Of a stretch of DNA of 64,000 bases, positions 27,696 to 37,018 are shown piece by piece. The stretch lies in assembly GCF_000620625.1 (NCBI RefSeq), contig NZ_JIAW01000003.1, positions 372,001 through 436,000 of the forward strand, read 5' to 3'. Position 1 is the first letter of the stretch. Each line of letters starts with the position of its first letter. The stretch is from Mycobacterium sp. URHB0044 (GTDB lineage Bacteria > Actinomycetota > Actinomycetes > Mycobacteriales > Mycobacteriaceae). Below the pieces are notes generated by a model. It saw nothing but the letters and a program-made list of their open reading frames with translations, did no database searches and had not been told where the DNA came from. The position numbers and the translations under genes are program-made.

Positions 27696-27709
27696 TGGAA
27701 CACGTTCTC
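27696..27709. promoter_or_regulatory. KstR-like box upstream of the SDR gene
   Basis: TGGAACACGTTCTC matches tnnAACnnGTTnnA except for the last base and contains the palindromic core GAACACGTTC seen at 41001-41010. It is 37 bases upstream of the SDR start on the minus strand. Confidence 0.45.
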
Positions 27710-27935
27710 GTCATCGAACCACGCCCGACGCGTTGCTCGACGGAATTCCGCCCGAGGCGTCATCCAGCAATGCCACAGGGCGCTGGCAGTGGCCTCACAG
27801 AATTGGGACGAACGCACCAATCCAAGTGGTGTTCGACCGATGTTTCGCCTACTCTCCGCGTATCCTCGGGGAGGTAATCGGCTGGCAATCAGCTGATTCC
27901 AAGTCGAGTCGGTCAACACAACAGAAAGCGTGACG

Positions 27936-28280
27936 ATGGCGACCCTTGAGTTCTCAGCACGACGACTGATCCTTGCCGGAGGGTTTGCCGTGGCGATCGC
28001 CGCGGCGCCTGCGGTCGCCGCCTTCACCGTGCCCGCCGCCACCGCACCGTCCATCGCCGCATGCCCCAATGGCGAGACCGAGGACATCTACACCGGCGAG
28101 TGCACACCCGAGATGGTGCCCAATTCGCCTGAGTTCCAGTCCTCTCCGGGCGGACTGCCCTCGGTCGACGGCATCCCGTGCAGCGGCGGCAACTCCGGCC
28201 AGTGCATCGGCCTCTCCGAGGAGGAGCAGTCGGCAGGCCCCATGCCGGTGCCGCACTCCTCGGTGAGCTCCAGCCCGTAA
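27936..28280 (+). CDS. Small secreted protein, first of a tandem pair (Ibp1-like)
   Basis: 114 residues from ATG 27936; the AGAAAG ribosome site at 27923-27928 suits this ATG better than the GTG two codons earlier. The signal peptide runs through LILAGGFAVAIAAAPAVAA. The mature part has CPNGETEDIYTGEC followed by VPNSPEF, then GIPCSGGNSGQCIGLSEE, with two cysteine pairs. Proteins of this type in mycobacteria are sometimes annotated as intersectin-EH binding protein Ibp1; that name is from memory and the function is unproven. A paralogue follows 151 bases downstream with the same start region. Confidence 0.78.
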   Translation: MATLEFSARRLILAGGFAVAIAAAPAVAAFTVPAATAPSIAACPNGETEDIYTGECTPEMVPNSPEFQSSPGGLPSVDGIPCSGGNSGQCIGLSEEEQSAGPMPVPHSSVSSSP

Positions 28281-28431
28281 TCGCCGGGGCTGGCACCGCT
28301 TAGATCAAGATCACACTCGCCGCAAGTCGACGAGACCAGTTCTCAGGGAACTGGTGGAACCCATGCAGATTCCTTTCAGGTTCCATACAATCCTCCCGAC
28401 GAGACGGTCAATTACGACAGAAAGCGTGACG

Positions 28432-28806
28432 ATGGCGATCTACGAGATCTCAGCCCGACGACTGATCCTGGCCGGCGGATTCGCGCTTGCCGTCGCCGCG
28501 GCTCCCGCGGTTGCCGCGTTCGCCGTGCCGGCAAACCCCGGCACGTCCGTCGCTTCGTGCCCCGCGGGCGAGGAAGAGGACCTGTACACGGACATGTGCA
28601 TCCCGCACACCGTGCCGAGCTCGCCCTCTCCCTTCACCACCGATGCCGCCAACCCCGACATCCCGGAGATCAGCGGCGTGCCGTGCACCGGGCGCAACTC
28701 CGGCCAATGCATCGGCCTTGCCGAGGATGCACCCGCGTTCGTGCAGCCCGAATCGACCGTCGGCAGCAGCCCGACCGTCACTGGCAGCACGGGAAGCGTC
28801 GGCTAG
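28432..28806 (+). CDS. Small secreted protein, second of a tandem pair (Ibp1-like)
   Basis: 124 residues from ATG 28432. It shares with the previous gene the signal peptide (RRLILAGGFALAVAAAP), the CPAGEEEDLYTDMC and VPSSPS segments and GVPCTGRNSGQCIGLAED. A 22-base block around the start (28417-28438) is identical to that of the first copy (27921-27942), so the pair arose by recent duplication. The middle differs, with an insertion (TTDAANPDIPEIS) and a different C-terminal tail, so they may have diverged in role. The exact start is the ATG after AGAAAG. Confidence 0.78.
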   Translation: MAIYEISARRLILAGGFALAVAAAPAVAAFAVPANPGTSVASCPAGEEEDLYTDMCIPHTVPSSPSPFTTDAANPDIPEISGVPCTGRNSGQCIGLAEDAPAFVQPESTVGSSPTVTGSTGSVG

Positions 28807-28857
28807 TAAACGTAGGCGGCGCTCCGGGTTGCCCGGCGCGTCGCCTACAGTTGTCAT

Positions 28858-29022
28858 ATGCCTGCAAAATCTGATCCCGCCGAACTGGGCGACGTCGAAC
28901 CATTGGCCGATAGCACCGCCCGGCAGGCCCGGCGCGTGGTAGCCGCTTACGCCACCGACGCCGACGAGTGCCGCGTCTTCCTGTCGATGCTGGGCATCGG
29001 GCCGGCGAAGATCGAAGCGTAG
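28858..29022 (+). CDS. Small conserved protein upstream of otsA (Rv3489-like)
   Basis: 54 residues from ATG 28858. The product starts [15 protein letters not shown] and has a helical Ala/Arg-rich core with [16 protein letters not shown] and [11 protein letters not shown], strongly like the short Rv3489 of M. tuberculosis, which also precedes otsA. It has no signal peptide or known domain. Its TAG stop shares a G with the otsA start (TAGTG), so the two are translationally coupled. Confidence 0.8.
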   Translation: MPAKSDPAELGDVEPLADSTARQARRVVAAYATDADECRVFLSMLGIGPAKIEA

Positions 29023-30527
29023 TGGCTGCTGGAGGCGGCCCGGACGGAAATTCGTCGGCTGACTCCGGGCACTCCGACTTCGTTGTGGTGGCCAACCGGC
29101 TGCCCATCGACATGGAGCGTCTTCCCGACGGCTCCACGACGTTCAAGCGCAGCCCGGGCGGACTGGTAACCGCACTCGAGCCCCTGCTACGGCGTCGCCG
29201 TGGGGCCTGGATCGGGTGGCCGGGCATCACCGACGGCGACGAGGAACCCATCTTCGAGGACGACCTCGAGATGCGCCCGGTTCGGCTGTCCGACGACGAC
29301 GTCGCCGACTACTACGAGGGCTTCTCGAACGCCACCCTGTGGCCGCTGTACCACGACATCATCGTCAAGCCGATCTACCACCGAAGGTGGTGGGACCGGT
29401 ACGTCGACGTCAACCGTCGGTTCGCCGAGGCCACCGCACGCGCGGCGGCGCCGGGCGCCACCATCTGGGTTCAGGACTACCAGCTGCAGCTGGTGCCGAA
29501 GATGCTGCGGATGCTGCGGCCCGACCTGACCATCGGGTTCTTCCTGCACATCCCGTTCCCTCCCGTCGAGCTGTTCATGCAGATGCCGTGGCGGACCGAG
29601 ATCATCGAGGGCCTTCTCGGCGCCGACCTGATCGGCTTCCACCTGCCGGGCGGGGCGCAGAACTTCCTGATCCTGGCGCGCCGGCTGGTCGGTGCGAACA
29701 CGTCGCGCGCCTCGGTCGGGGTGCGGTCCCGGTTGGGTGAGGTCCAGGTCGGCTTCCGCACCGTGAAGGTGGGCGCCTTCCCCATTTCGATCGACTCCGC
29801 CGAGCTCGACAGGAGGGCACGCGATCGTGGCATTCGCCAACGGGCCCGCGAGATCCGCGCCGAGATGGGCAACCCGCGCAAGGTGCTGCTCGGCGTCGAC
29901 CGGTTGGACTACACCAAGGGCATCGACGTCCGGCTGCGGGCGTTCTCCGAGCTGCTCGACGAGGGTCGCATCAACGCCGACGACACGGTGATGGTCCAGT
30001 TGGCCACGCCCAGCCGCGAGCGGGTCGAGAGCTACAAGGCGATGCGCGAGGACATCGAACGTCAGGTCGGCCACGTCAACGGCGAATACGGCGAGGTCGG
30101 CCACCCGGTCCTGCACTACCTGCACCGGCCGATCCCACGCGACGAGCTGATCGCCTTCTTCGTTGCCGCAGACGTCATGCTCGTCACGCCGCTGCGCGAC
30201 GGGATGAACCTGGTCGCCAAGGAGTACGTCGCCTGCCGCAGCGATCTCGGCGGCGCGCTGGTGCTCAGCGAATTCACCGGTGCCGCAGCGGAATTGCGGC
30301 AGGCCTACCTGACCAATCCGCATCACCTCAACGGCGTGAAGGACTCCATCGAGGCCGCGCTGACGCAGTCCCCCGAGGAAGGTCGGCGACGCATGCGCGC
30401 ACTGCGCCGCCAGGTGCTCGCCCACGACGTCGACCGGTGGGCGCGCTCGTTCCTCGATGCGCTGGCCGCCACGCGCGACGCGGACAACGCGTCGGACGTC
30501 GGAGAAGGTGACGTCAGAGAAGGTTGA
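29022..30527 (+). CDS. otsA: Trehalose-6-phosphate synthase OtsA
   Basis: 501 residues from GTG 29022, chosen because it overlaps the stop of the small upstream gene and gives the usual length; an upstream frame is open but encodes non-homologous sequence. Family GT20: [13 protein letters not shown] and [11 protein letters not shown] at the N-terminus, [26 protein letters not shown] and [12 protein letters not shown] in the core, and [13 protein letters not shown] near the C-terminus, with the donor-binding residues in place. It joins UDP- or ADP-glucose to glucose-6-phosphate in the cytoplasm for trehalose synthesis. The 3' end overlaps the last mce4-associated gene by 14 bases, tail to tail. 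Confidence 0.95.
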   Translation: MAAGGGPDGNSSADSGHSDFVVVANRLPIDMERLPDGSTTFKRSPGGLVTALEPLLRRRRGAWIGWPGITDGDEEPIFEDDLEMRPVRLSDDDVADYYEGFSNATLWPLYHDIIVKPIYHRRWWDRYVDVNRRFAEATARAAAPGATIWVQDYQLQLVPKMLRMLRPDLTIGFFLHIPFPPVELFMQMPWRTEIIEGLLGADLIGFHLPGGAQNFLILARRLVGANTSRASVGVRSRLGEVQVGFRTVKVGAFPISIDSAELDRRARDRGIRQRAREIRAEMGNPRKVLLGVDRLDYTKGIDVRLRAFSELLDEGRINADDTVMVQLATPSRERVESYKAMREDIERQVGHVNGEYGEVGHPVLHYLHRPIPRDELIAFFVAADVMLVTPLRDGMNLVAKEYVACRSDLGGALVLSEFTGAAAELRQAYLTNPHHLNGVKDSIEAALTQSPEEGRRRMRALRRQVLAHDVDRWARSFLDALAATRDADNASDVGEGDVREG

Positions 30528-31008
30528 TGCCCCCGATGAGCCATTTGCCGTCGATCTTCTGATATTCGACGCGCAAGCGGCTTCCGTCGTAGACGGGTTG
30601 TTTGGACTTGTCGGTGACGGTGCGGTTCATGAACACCATCACGGACGCCGAATCACGTTGCGCGGCCAGCATTCCCACCCCGACCACGTTCACCTGGCTG
30701 ATCACCTGCCGATCCCTGGCCTGCGGGATCACGTTCTTGGTGGTGTCGTCCTCGTATTGGCGCCGGAACTCCGGCGTCATCAGGTTGTAGACCTCGGTGC
30801 GGCTGCGCTCCACCGTCTGGTAGTCGAAGCCCAGAATCATCGGGATCTGCTGTGCGGCAAGCGGAGGCAGTTCCTGGCGCGTCTGTTGTTCGGCCCGGAT
30901 CTCGAAGCGGTTCCAGAACAGATAGCCACCGATACCGCCCAGTGCGACCAGCGCGACGGCGAACAGCGCCCCGACGAGCGCGGCCAGCCTGGTGGTCCAG
31001 CGGCCCAT
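30514..31008 (-). CDS. Mce4-associated membrane protein (Rv3492c-like)
   Basis: 164 residues, last gene of the mce4 operon. One N-terminal membrane helix ([25 protein letters not shown]), then an extracytoplasmic NTF2-like domain with conserved [24 protein letters not shown] and [20 protein letters not shown]. Mam/Mas proteins probably stabilise the Mce complex. The ATG overlaps the TGA of the upstream gene by one base (TGATG). Its 3' end overlaps that of otsA. Confidence 0.88.
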   Translation of the reverse strand: MGRWTTRLAALVGALFAVALVALGGIGGYLFWNRFEIRAEQQTRQELPPLAAQQIPMILGFDYQTVERSRTEVYNLMTPEFRRQYEDDTTKNVIPQARDRQVISQVNVVGVGMLAAQRDSASVMVFMNRTVTDKSKQPVYDGSRLRVEYQKIDGKWLIGGINLL

Positions 31009-31691
31009 CAGTTGCCCCCGTCCGGGTATTTGAGGTCGTAGCCCGTCATGTGGCCGTTGTCGTCCTCGTGCACGATGACCCGCAGCCGGTAAGGCTGCGA
31101 CGGCTTGTTCACGCCGTCCAAGTCGGTCACCGTCACCCGCACCGACACCAGTACCGAGGCGTTGTTGGCCACCTCATCGATCTTCTCCAGCGCCGCACCG
31201 TTGATCACGGCCTCGGAGCTGGCTTGGGTGTCGCGGAAGATGGCCTTCAGATTGTCGACGTTGCCTGCCTGGCTCATCATGTCGCGCAGCGGACCGCTGG
31301 TGCCGTTGACGAACCGGTTCACGCTCTCGTCGATGTTGTTCTGGTTGTAGCTGAACATGTTGACCACGGTCTGCGACGCGGTGTCGATGAACTCCTGCTG
31401 CCGCGCCTGATCGGCGTCGGCGGTGCGCTGCTGGGTGAGCAGCAGCGCCACCACGCCGGCGAGCAGAGCCACCAACACCCCAGTGACGACCAGCCCGACG
31501 AGCGCGACCAGGTTGACGTTCGGCCGACGGCGTGGCGGCGGTCCCATCGGGCGCGCGAGCCGCACCTTGACCGTGCTCGGCTTGTCGACCTTGACGCCTA
31601 CGGACGCCGCAGTCTCGCCCGCCGCCGGTCCGGCCGCCCGAGAAGCGCGGCGGCGCCTGCGGGCGGCAGCCGTCGATTCTTGTTCAGTCAT
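31008..31691 (-). CDS. Mce4-associated membrane protein (Rv3493c-like)
   Basis: 227 residues from ATG 31691, chosen because it overlaps the mce4F stop (ATGA) and gives the expected N-terminus; a longer frame exists. An Arg-rich cytoplasmic start (RRRRRASRA) is followed by a membrane helix near residues 60-90 (ALVGLVVTGVLVALLAGVVA) and an extracytoplasmic NTF2-like domain with FSYNQNNIDESVNRFVNGTSGPLRD. The two Mam proteins together lie after mce4F in all related loci and are thought to assist the transporter. Confidence 0.88.
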   Translation of the reverse strand: MTEQESTAAARRRRRASRAAGPAAGETAASVGVKVDKPSTVKVRLARPMGPPPRRRPNVNLVALVGLVVTGVLVALLAGVVALLLTQQRTADADQARQQEFIDTASQTVVNMFSYNQNNIDESVNRFVNGTSGPLRDMMSQAGNVDNLKAIFRDTQASSEAVINGAALEKIDEVANNASVLVSVRVTVTDLDGVNKPSQPYRLRVIVHEDDNGHMTGYDLKYPDGGN

Positions 31692-33403
31692 GCCTGCCTT
31701 GGATCCCTCATCAGGTCGACCCACGTCTCCGCAGTCGCGACCTTGTCCGTACCTCCGGCGTATACGCCCGTGCCTCCGGCGGGGTCGACGAACACACCGG
31801 TCCTCGAATCGTACGTCGTGCTCGCAGGCGCACCGGCGGCCTGCGGAGCGTCGGGGATCGGCGCCTCCGCGGGCAGCGGACCCGGCGCAGGCGGCGGGGG
31901 CGGCGGTGCGGGTGGCATCCGGCCATACGGCGGCACCACCTGGTCCGGTGGAGCGTAGAACGGCAACGGCGGTGGTGGCCCATTGTCGTTCGGCGGCACC
32001 GGCAGTGGGAACGGCGCCTGCGGCGCGGGCCCCGGCCCGGGTACTACCCCTGGCGGCAGCTGCACGGCCGGCGGACCCGGATCGTAGTCGGCGTATGGCG
32101 GAATGTAGGGAAATTTGTTGGGCGGAGTGATGTTTCGCCCCGGCGGCTCGTAGTGATTGTCTTCCCGTTGATCCATCGGGGTGTCATACGGAATGGGCGG
32201 CCCACGCCAGGGGCTGGTGCCGATCGGTACGTAGCCGCGCGGATCGCGGCAGATCTGCACGGTCGGGGCGCGCTTGCCGGGGAATTCCTGGCACGGGTAG
32301 TTGCGCGCGCCGCGCACCACGGCGGGATCGTTCTGCGCCGTCTTGCAATACAGGTCGCCGGGCAGGTCGCGCAGCGTGGTGTCGGCAGGCGAACGGATCA
32401 GCGGCGGAGGGATGAATCCCGTCGAGCACGGGGGCGGATCACCGAGGTCGACCTTGAAGTCCAGCTTGCCGCCCTCGTCGGTGGGCAGCCCACCACCGAC
32501 CGTGATCAATGCCGCCATCAGCGCAGGGAAGATCACCAGTGCCTGCTCGAGCGACTTGTGATAGATCACGCCGATGCGGCCGAAGTTGGCCAGGTTGGCG
32601 GCCAGCATCGGGAACGTCGGCCGGATGCCGTCGAACGTGGTGTTGGCCGCCTCCGTCGCGCCGGGCACGGTCTGCAGCACGTTGCGCAGTTGCGGATCGG
32701 CTCCTGCGGCCTCGGTGGTCAAGCGGGCCAGCCCGTCGGCCAGTGACTTGATGTCGTCACCGCTGCGAATCTGTGAATCCAGGAACGGCCCGACCTGGTC
32801 GATCAGCTGCGTGGTCTGCCCGTAATTGGAATTCGCCTCATCCACCAGCAGGCGTGAAGACTGGATCAGCCGCGACAGCTCGGGGCCGGATCCGTTGAAC
32901 GCCTTGAACGTCTCGCGCAGCAGATCCTGAATGCGGCTGTCACCGATGCTGCTGACGAGTTCGTCGGCCTTAGTGAGCAAGCCGGAGATGTCCTGACCGA
33001 TCGCGGTGCGGTCGGTGCCGATGTCGGAACCGTTGCGCAGCATCTCGTTGGACGCGTCGGCCGGTGGCACCAGGTCCACGTACTGTTCGCCGACGGCCGA
33101 CACGCTCTTCACCGTCGCCGTGACGTTCTCCGGGACGGGGGTGTCGGTGTTGAGGCGCATGTGCGCCACGACGCCGTCGTTGGACAACCCGACCGATTCG
33201 ACCCGTCCGATGGTCACGCCCCGGTAGGTGACGTTGGCGTTCTCGTAAAGGCCGCCGCCTGCAACGAAGTTCGCGGTGATGTTGTATGAGCCGATGCCCA
33301 TCGCCGACGGCACGTGCAGATAGAACGCCGCCATGGCTCCGACACAGAGCACGGTGACGAGTGCGAAGATCGACAGTTGCAGGCGCGTAAGGCGGTCCAG
33401 CAT
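31688..33403 (-). CDS. mce4F: Mce4F, sixth Mce subunit of the sterol importer
   Basis: 571 residues. A membrane helix near 13-31 anchors an MCE domain (about 35-120: NVTYRGVTIGRVESVGLS, EQYVDLVPP) followed by a long helical region and a Pro-rich tail of about 150 residues ending near 545. In the complex, six Mce proteins form a tunnel or barrel that carries sterol across the envelope to the YrbE4A/B permease. The start codon overlaps the lprN stop by one base (TAATG). Confidence 0.93.
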   Translation of the reverse strand: MLDRLTRLQLSIFALVTVLCVGAMAAFYLHVPSAMGIGSYNITANFVAGGGLYENANVTYRGVTIGRVESVGLSNDGVVAHMRLNTDTPVPENVTATVKSVSAVGEQYVDLVPPADASNEMLRNGSDIGTDRTAIGQDISGLLTKADELVSSIGDSRIQDLLRETFKAFNGSGPELSRLIQSSRLLVDEANSNYGQTTQLIDQVGPFLDSQIRSGDDIKSLADGLARLTTEAAGADPQLRNVLQTVPGATEAANTTFDGIRPTFPMLAANLANFGRIGVIYHKSLEQALVIFPALMAALITVGGGLPTDEGGKLDFKVDLGDPPPCSTGFIPPPLIRSPADTTLRDLPGDLYCKTAQNDPAVVRGARNYPCQEFPGKRAPTVQICRDPRGYVPIGTSPWRGPPIPYDTPMDQREDNHYEPPGRNITPPNKFPYIPPYADYDPGPPAVQLPPGVVPGPGPAPQAPFPLPVPPNDNGPPPPLPFYAPPDQVVPPYGRMPPAPPPPPPAPGPLPAEAPIPDAPQAAGAPASTTYDSRTGVFVDPAGGTGVYAGGTDKVATAETWVDLMRDPRQA

Positions 33404-34602
33404 TACGGGCTCCCCCCGTCGTGCTGAGTTGCGGTGCCCGGCGGGATCTTGAACGGATCGGCCGCCTGGCCGGACAGGTTCGCCATCGCCCCGGTGAGGA
33501 AGTCCGGCGGATTGACGACCTCGTCGAGGCGCTTCATGTTCGGATCGAAGCCCAACGAGGTGGTGAGCACCGACTCGCCAAGTCGCCGAAGGGTCAGGTC
33601 GAACGTGACGAACACGTTGAGGTAGTCGCCGCGCACGGCGTTGCGCAGATACTTGTAGTGGAACGGGAATGTCGGCAGCAGTTCGAGATCCGAGATGAAG
33701 TCGTCGGCATTGTCGTTGAACGCCTTGACGACCGGATAGAGATCCTTCAAGTCCGCCGCGAAGTCACTCTTCGTCTCCGACAGCACGTGCGACGCGACGC
33801 CTGCGAACCTGCGCAACGCGGTGAACGTGTCGACGATGTTCGTGCGGTTGTCGTTGAGCACCTTCAGTGCGGCGGGCAGCGAGTCCAGCGTGCGGCCCAG
33901 GCCGTCCTTGCTGCGCGCCAGAATTCCCGCGAACCGGTTCAACCCGTCGGCGGCGGCGATGATGTCGCCGGTCTGCTGGTCAAGCGAACCGGTGAGTTCG
34001 GCGAGCCGGGGTATCAATTCGGCGAAGCTGCCCGCCCGACCGGCCACGGCGTTGTATGCCTCGTCGGTGATGTCCTGCAGCGCACCGAGATTGCCCTTGT
34101 TCACCACGACGCCCAGCGAGGACAGCACCTCTTCGGTGGTGGGGTACCGGCCGGTCTGGCTCAGCGGGATGTTCGAGCCGTCGACGAGCCTGGGTTGCCC
34201 CGACTGGTCAACGGGCGGAATGAGTTCCACGTGTTGCGAGCCGAGCAGTGACGTCTGTGCCACGGTCGCGCGCGAGCTCTGCGGAATCTTGACGTTCTCG
34301 TCCAGCGACAACTTCACCGCCGCGTAGAACGTCCCGTCGGGCCGTTGCACCGCGTCGATGCCCGACACGCTGCCGACCGTGACGTCGTCGATCATCACCG
34401 GTGAGTTCTGCGGCAGCGTCGCGACGTCGGGAAGCTCGACGGTGATGCTGTAGGAACCGCTGCCATGCCCGGCCGTACCGGGCATGTTCAGCGAGTTGAG
34501 GCCGCCGAACTGGCAGCCGGCCAGCAGCACCACCCCGGAGCCGAGAGCGAGCGCATTCCGGGACTGCCGCAGCACACGGCGGCGCGCCGTGGTTCGGGTC
34601 AT
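33403..34602 (-). CDS. lprN: Mce4E/LprN, lipoprotein Mce subunit
   Basis: 399 residues from ATG 34602, overlapping the mce4D stop (ATGA). The frame continues upstream, but that part overlaps mce4D and breaks the signal peptide. The signal sequence ends with the lipobox VVLLAGC (Cys30), making this the lipid-anchored member of the set, as in other mce operons. The MCE domain (about 47-140) has NSPVMIDDVTVGSVSG and GSQHVELIPP; a helical region follows. Confidence 0.93.
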   Translation of the reverse strand: MTRTTARRRVLRQSRNALALGSGVVLLAGCQFGGLNSLNMPGTAGHGSGSYSITVELPDVATLPQNSPVMIDDVTVGSVSGIDAVQRPDGTFYAAVKLSLDENVKIPQSSRATVAQTSLLGSQHVELIPPVDQSGQPRLVDGSNIPLSQTGRYPTTEEVLSSLGVVVNKGNLGALQDITDEAYNAVAGRAGSFAELIPRLAELTGSLDQQTGDIIAAADGLNRFAGILARSKDGLGRTLDSLPAALKVLNDNRTNIVDTFTALRRFAGVASHVLSETKSDFAADLKDLYPVVKAFNDNADDFISDLELLPTFPFHYKYLRNAVRGDYLNVFVTFDLTLRRLGESVLTTSLGFDPNMKRLDEVVNPPDFLTGAMANLSGQAADPFKIPPGTATQHDGGSP

Positions 34603-35963
34603 CCGCCCGCTCCTTCCGCAGGCAAGGGCGCCGGGCCGGGCGCCGGACCAGCTGGGGAGACCTGTCCCACCTCGGCGGGCGGCGGCAGGATCAGATCGCT
34701 CAGCATGCCGTCCGGGCCAGGGGTCGAGGGCGTCACGCCAGGAGCGGGCTGCCACTGCAGATACGGCACCGGGGTCTGCGCCTTGGCTTCGGTTTCCGGT
34801 GTGTCGTAGATGATCTGGCCCTTGTACGCCGTGATGCTGTTGATCGGGTGGAACAACATCGGCGGGTAGTTCATCGCGATGCGCTTGAACACCGGACCCA
34901 TCCGCTGGCGGCAGATCTCCGCGCGCTTGTAGTTGTCCGGGTTCGCGCCGGTGTCGAAGGTACCGCCGCAGATGAACTGCACCGGGTTCGAGAAGTTCGG
35001 CAGCGACAGCAGACCGCCGACGGTGCCCTGAGCGGGGTTGTAGATGTTGTAGAAGTTCGCGAGGCCGTTCGGCGTGATGTGCAGGACCTGCTCGATGTCG
35101 TCACTGTGATCGGTGAGGATCTGGGTGAAGTCGGCCAGCTTGCCGACCTGAGCGATGAGGGCCTCGTTGTTCTTGTTGAGGAAGCCCTTCACGTCACTCA
35201 AGGCCTGGTTGAGCGTGCCCAGCGTGACGTCGAGATCCTTTGAGCTGTCGGCCAATACCTGCGACACCGAGGCGACGTGGTTGGAGAACTGCACGATCTG
35301 CTCGTTGCTGTTGGACAGCGCGTTGACGAGCACCTGCAGGTTGCGCACGGTGCCGAACAGGTCGGAACGGGAGTCGCCGAGGCGGCCTGCGGTCTGGGAC
35401 AGTTCCCGCAACGCCTTTCGGAACGAGTCGCCGTTGCCGTCGAACGTGTCCGCGGCCTGATTCACGAACTCGCTGAGCGGACCCTGCAACGATCCCTGCT
35501 GCGGACCCAGCTGGGTGCTGAGCTGGGTGAGCTGTTCCTTGACCTCGTCCCACTCGACGGGTACGCCGGTGCGGTCGAGTCCGATCTGCGCGCCGTCGGC
35601 GAGCACCGGACCCCCGGTGTAGGCGGGGGTGAACTGAACGAACCTGGCCGACACCAGGTTTGGGGCGACGACGATGGCGCGGGCATCGGCGGGCAACTTC
35701 ACCCCGTCGCGCACGGTCATCGTGACCTGCACGTCGGACGCGCGGGGCTTGATGGAGTCGATGGTGCCGACGGGCACTCCGACCACCCGCACGTCGTCGC
35801 CCGGGTACAGGCCCACCGCCGACGGGAAGTACGCCACCACCTCGTGCCCGCGACGCGACGGCCACAACGTGTACACGCCGCCTGCCAGCACCACCACCAA
35901 CAGGGCGGCCAGGATGACCCGGATCCACCGGGACCGACGCAACTTCGAATCGTCTTGTGTCAT
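34599..35963 (-). CDS. mce4D: Mce4D, Mce subunit of the sterol importer
   Basis: 454 residues. N-terminal membrane helix (WIRVILAALLVVVLAGGVYTLW), MCE domain about 35-125 with VVGVPVGTIDSIKPRA, a helical region with SNSNEQIVQF and RLGDSRSDLFGTV, and a Pro/Ala-rich C-terminal tail from about 400. The ATG overlaps the mce4C stop (ATGA). Confidence 0.93.
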   Translation of the reverse strand: MTQDDSKLRRSRWIRVILAALLVVVLAGGVYTLWPSRRGHEVVAYFPSAVGLYPGDDVRVVGVPVGTIDSIKPRASDVQVTMTVRDGVKLPADARAIVVAPNLVSARFVQFTPAYTGGPVLADGAQIGLDRTGVPVEWDEVKEQLTQLSTQLGPQQGSLQGPLSEFVNQAADTFDGNGDSFRKALRELSQTAGRLGDSRSDLFGTVRNLQVLVNALSNSNEQIVQFSNHVASVSQVLADSSKDLDVTLGTLNQALSDVKGFLNKNNEALIAQVGKLADFTQILTDHSDDIEQVLHITPNGLANFYNIYNPAQGTVGGLLSLPNFSNPVQFICGGTFDTGANPDNYKRAEICRQRMGPVFKRIAMNYPPMLFHPINSITAYKGQIIYDTPETEAKAQTPVPYLQWQPAPGVTPSTPGPDGMLSDLILPPPAEVGQVSPAGPAPGPAPLPAEGAGG

Positions 35964-37018
35964 GGCGACTTCGGCCTAATGATCAGGCGCTCCGAGATGT
36001 ATCCGCGCAGCATGTCGGCGAGGCTGTCGGGCAGTTTGCCCGGCTGAAAGTAGGTGTCGAGCAGCACTTCGGACATCGTGGCAGGCGGCAGGCCGTACAG
36101 GTTGATCTGGAAGCCGGGGCCGGAGCCGACGACCTCGCCCAGCGCCGTCGCATAGCCGGGGAGCCGCTTCAGCGCCTCACCGATGTGCTCGCGGCGCTCG
36201 AGGAGGTTGTCCATGACCTTGTTCAGGTTCTCCAGCGCCGGACCGAACTCGCGCTGGTTGTCCGCGACGAAACCCGAGAGCTGACGGGACACGTCGTCGA
36301 TGCCGGAGATGAGGTTGCTCAGCGCTTGGCGGCGTTCGTCGAGCGCGGCGAACAGCAGGTTGCCCTCGGTGATCAGCTGATTCACCTGACCCGACCGCTG
36401 CGCGAGGGTGTCGGACACCCGCTTGGCGTGGCCGAGAAGTTGTTCCAGCGCTTCGTCGCGCTTGTTGAGGCTGCGCGACAGGTTCGCCACGCCGTCGAGG
36501 GCACCGCGCAGTTGCGGGGTCGCGTCGCGCAAGGTGTCGGTGAGCGTCTGCAGCGCCAGCTCGAACTTCGGCTTGTCCAGCTCGCTGGCGTTGCGGCCGA
36601 GATCCTGCAGCGCAGTGTTGAGCGTGTACGGAGTGGTGGTGCGGCCCAACGGAATCGTCGTCGACGAGCCGCTGCCACCCGGCGTCACCGCCAGCGACTT
36701 CTGACCGAGCACGGTGTCGGTCTTGATCGCCACCAGCGACTGATCGCCGACCTTGATGCCGCGGTCCACCGTGAACGTGACCCGTGCGGCGTCACCGGCC
36801 AGTTCGACCGACGACACCTGCCCGACCTTGATCCCGGACACCGCGACGTCGTTGCCCGGCGAGATGCCGCCCGCGTCGGTGAAGTACGCCTGGTAGCTCT
36901 TGCCCTGCGGCCAGAACGGGAGCTTGGTGTAGCCGAACGACACCAGGACCAGGCACGCCACCAGGACGATGCCGAAGACCCCCGTGCGTACCGGGTTGCC
37001 GCTGTCCGGCCTAGCCAT
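35960..37018 (-). CDS. mce4C: Mce4C, Mce subunit of the sterol importer
   Basis: 352 residues from ATG 37018, close to the 357 of M. tuberculosis. An earlier in-frame start at 37057 would add 13 residues within mce4B. The membrane helix is GVFGIVLVACLVLVSFGYTKL, and the MCE domain runs about 30-110 (NDVAVSGIKVGQVSSVELAGD). A coiled-coil-like helical stretch with LNKVMDNLLERREHIGEALKR follows. The start overlaps the mce4B stop by 8 bases. Confidence 0.93.
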   Translation of the reverse strand: MARPDSGNPVRTGVFGIVLVACLVLVSFGYTKLPFWPQGKSYQAYFTDAGGISPGNDVAVSGIKVGQVSSVELAGDAARVTFTVDRGIKVGDQSLVAIKTDTVLGQKSLAVTPGGSGSSTTIPLGRTTTPYTLNTALQDLGRNASELDKPKFELALQTLTDTLRDATPQLRGALDGVANLSRSLNKRDEALEQLLGHAKRVSDTLAQRSGQVNQLITEGNLLFAALDERRQALSNLISGIDDVSRQLSGFVADNQREFGPALENLNKVMDNLLERREHIGEALKRLPGYATALGEVVGSGPGFQINLYGLPPATMSEVLLDTYFQPGKLPDSLADMLRGYISERLIIRPKSP

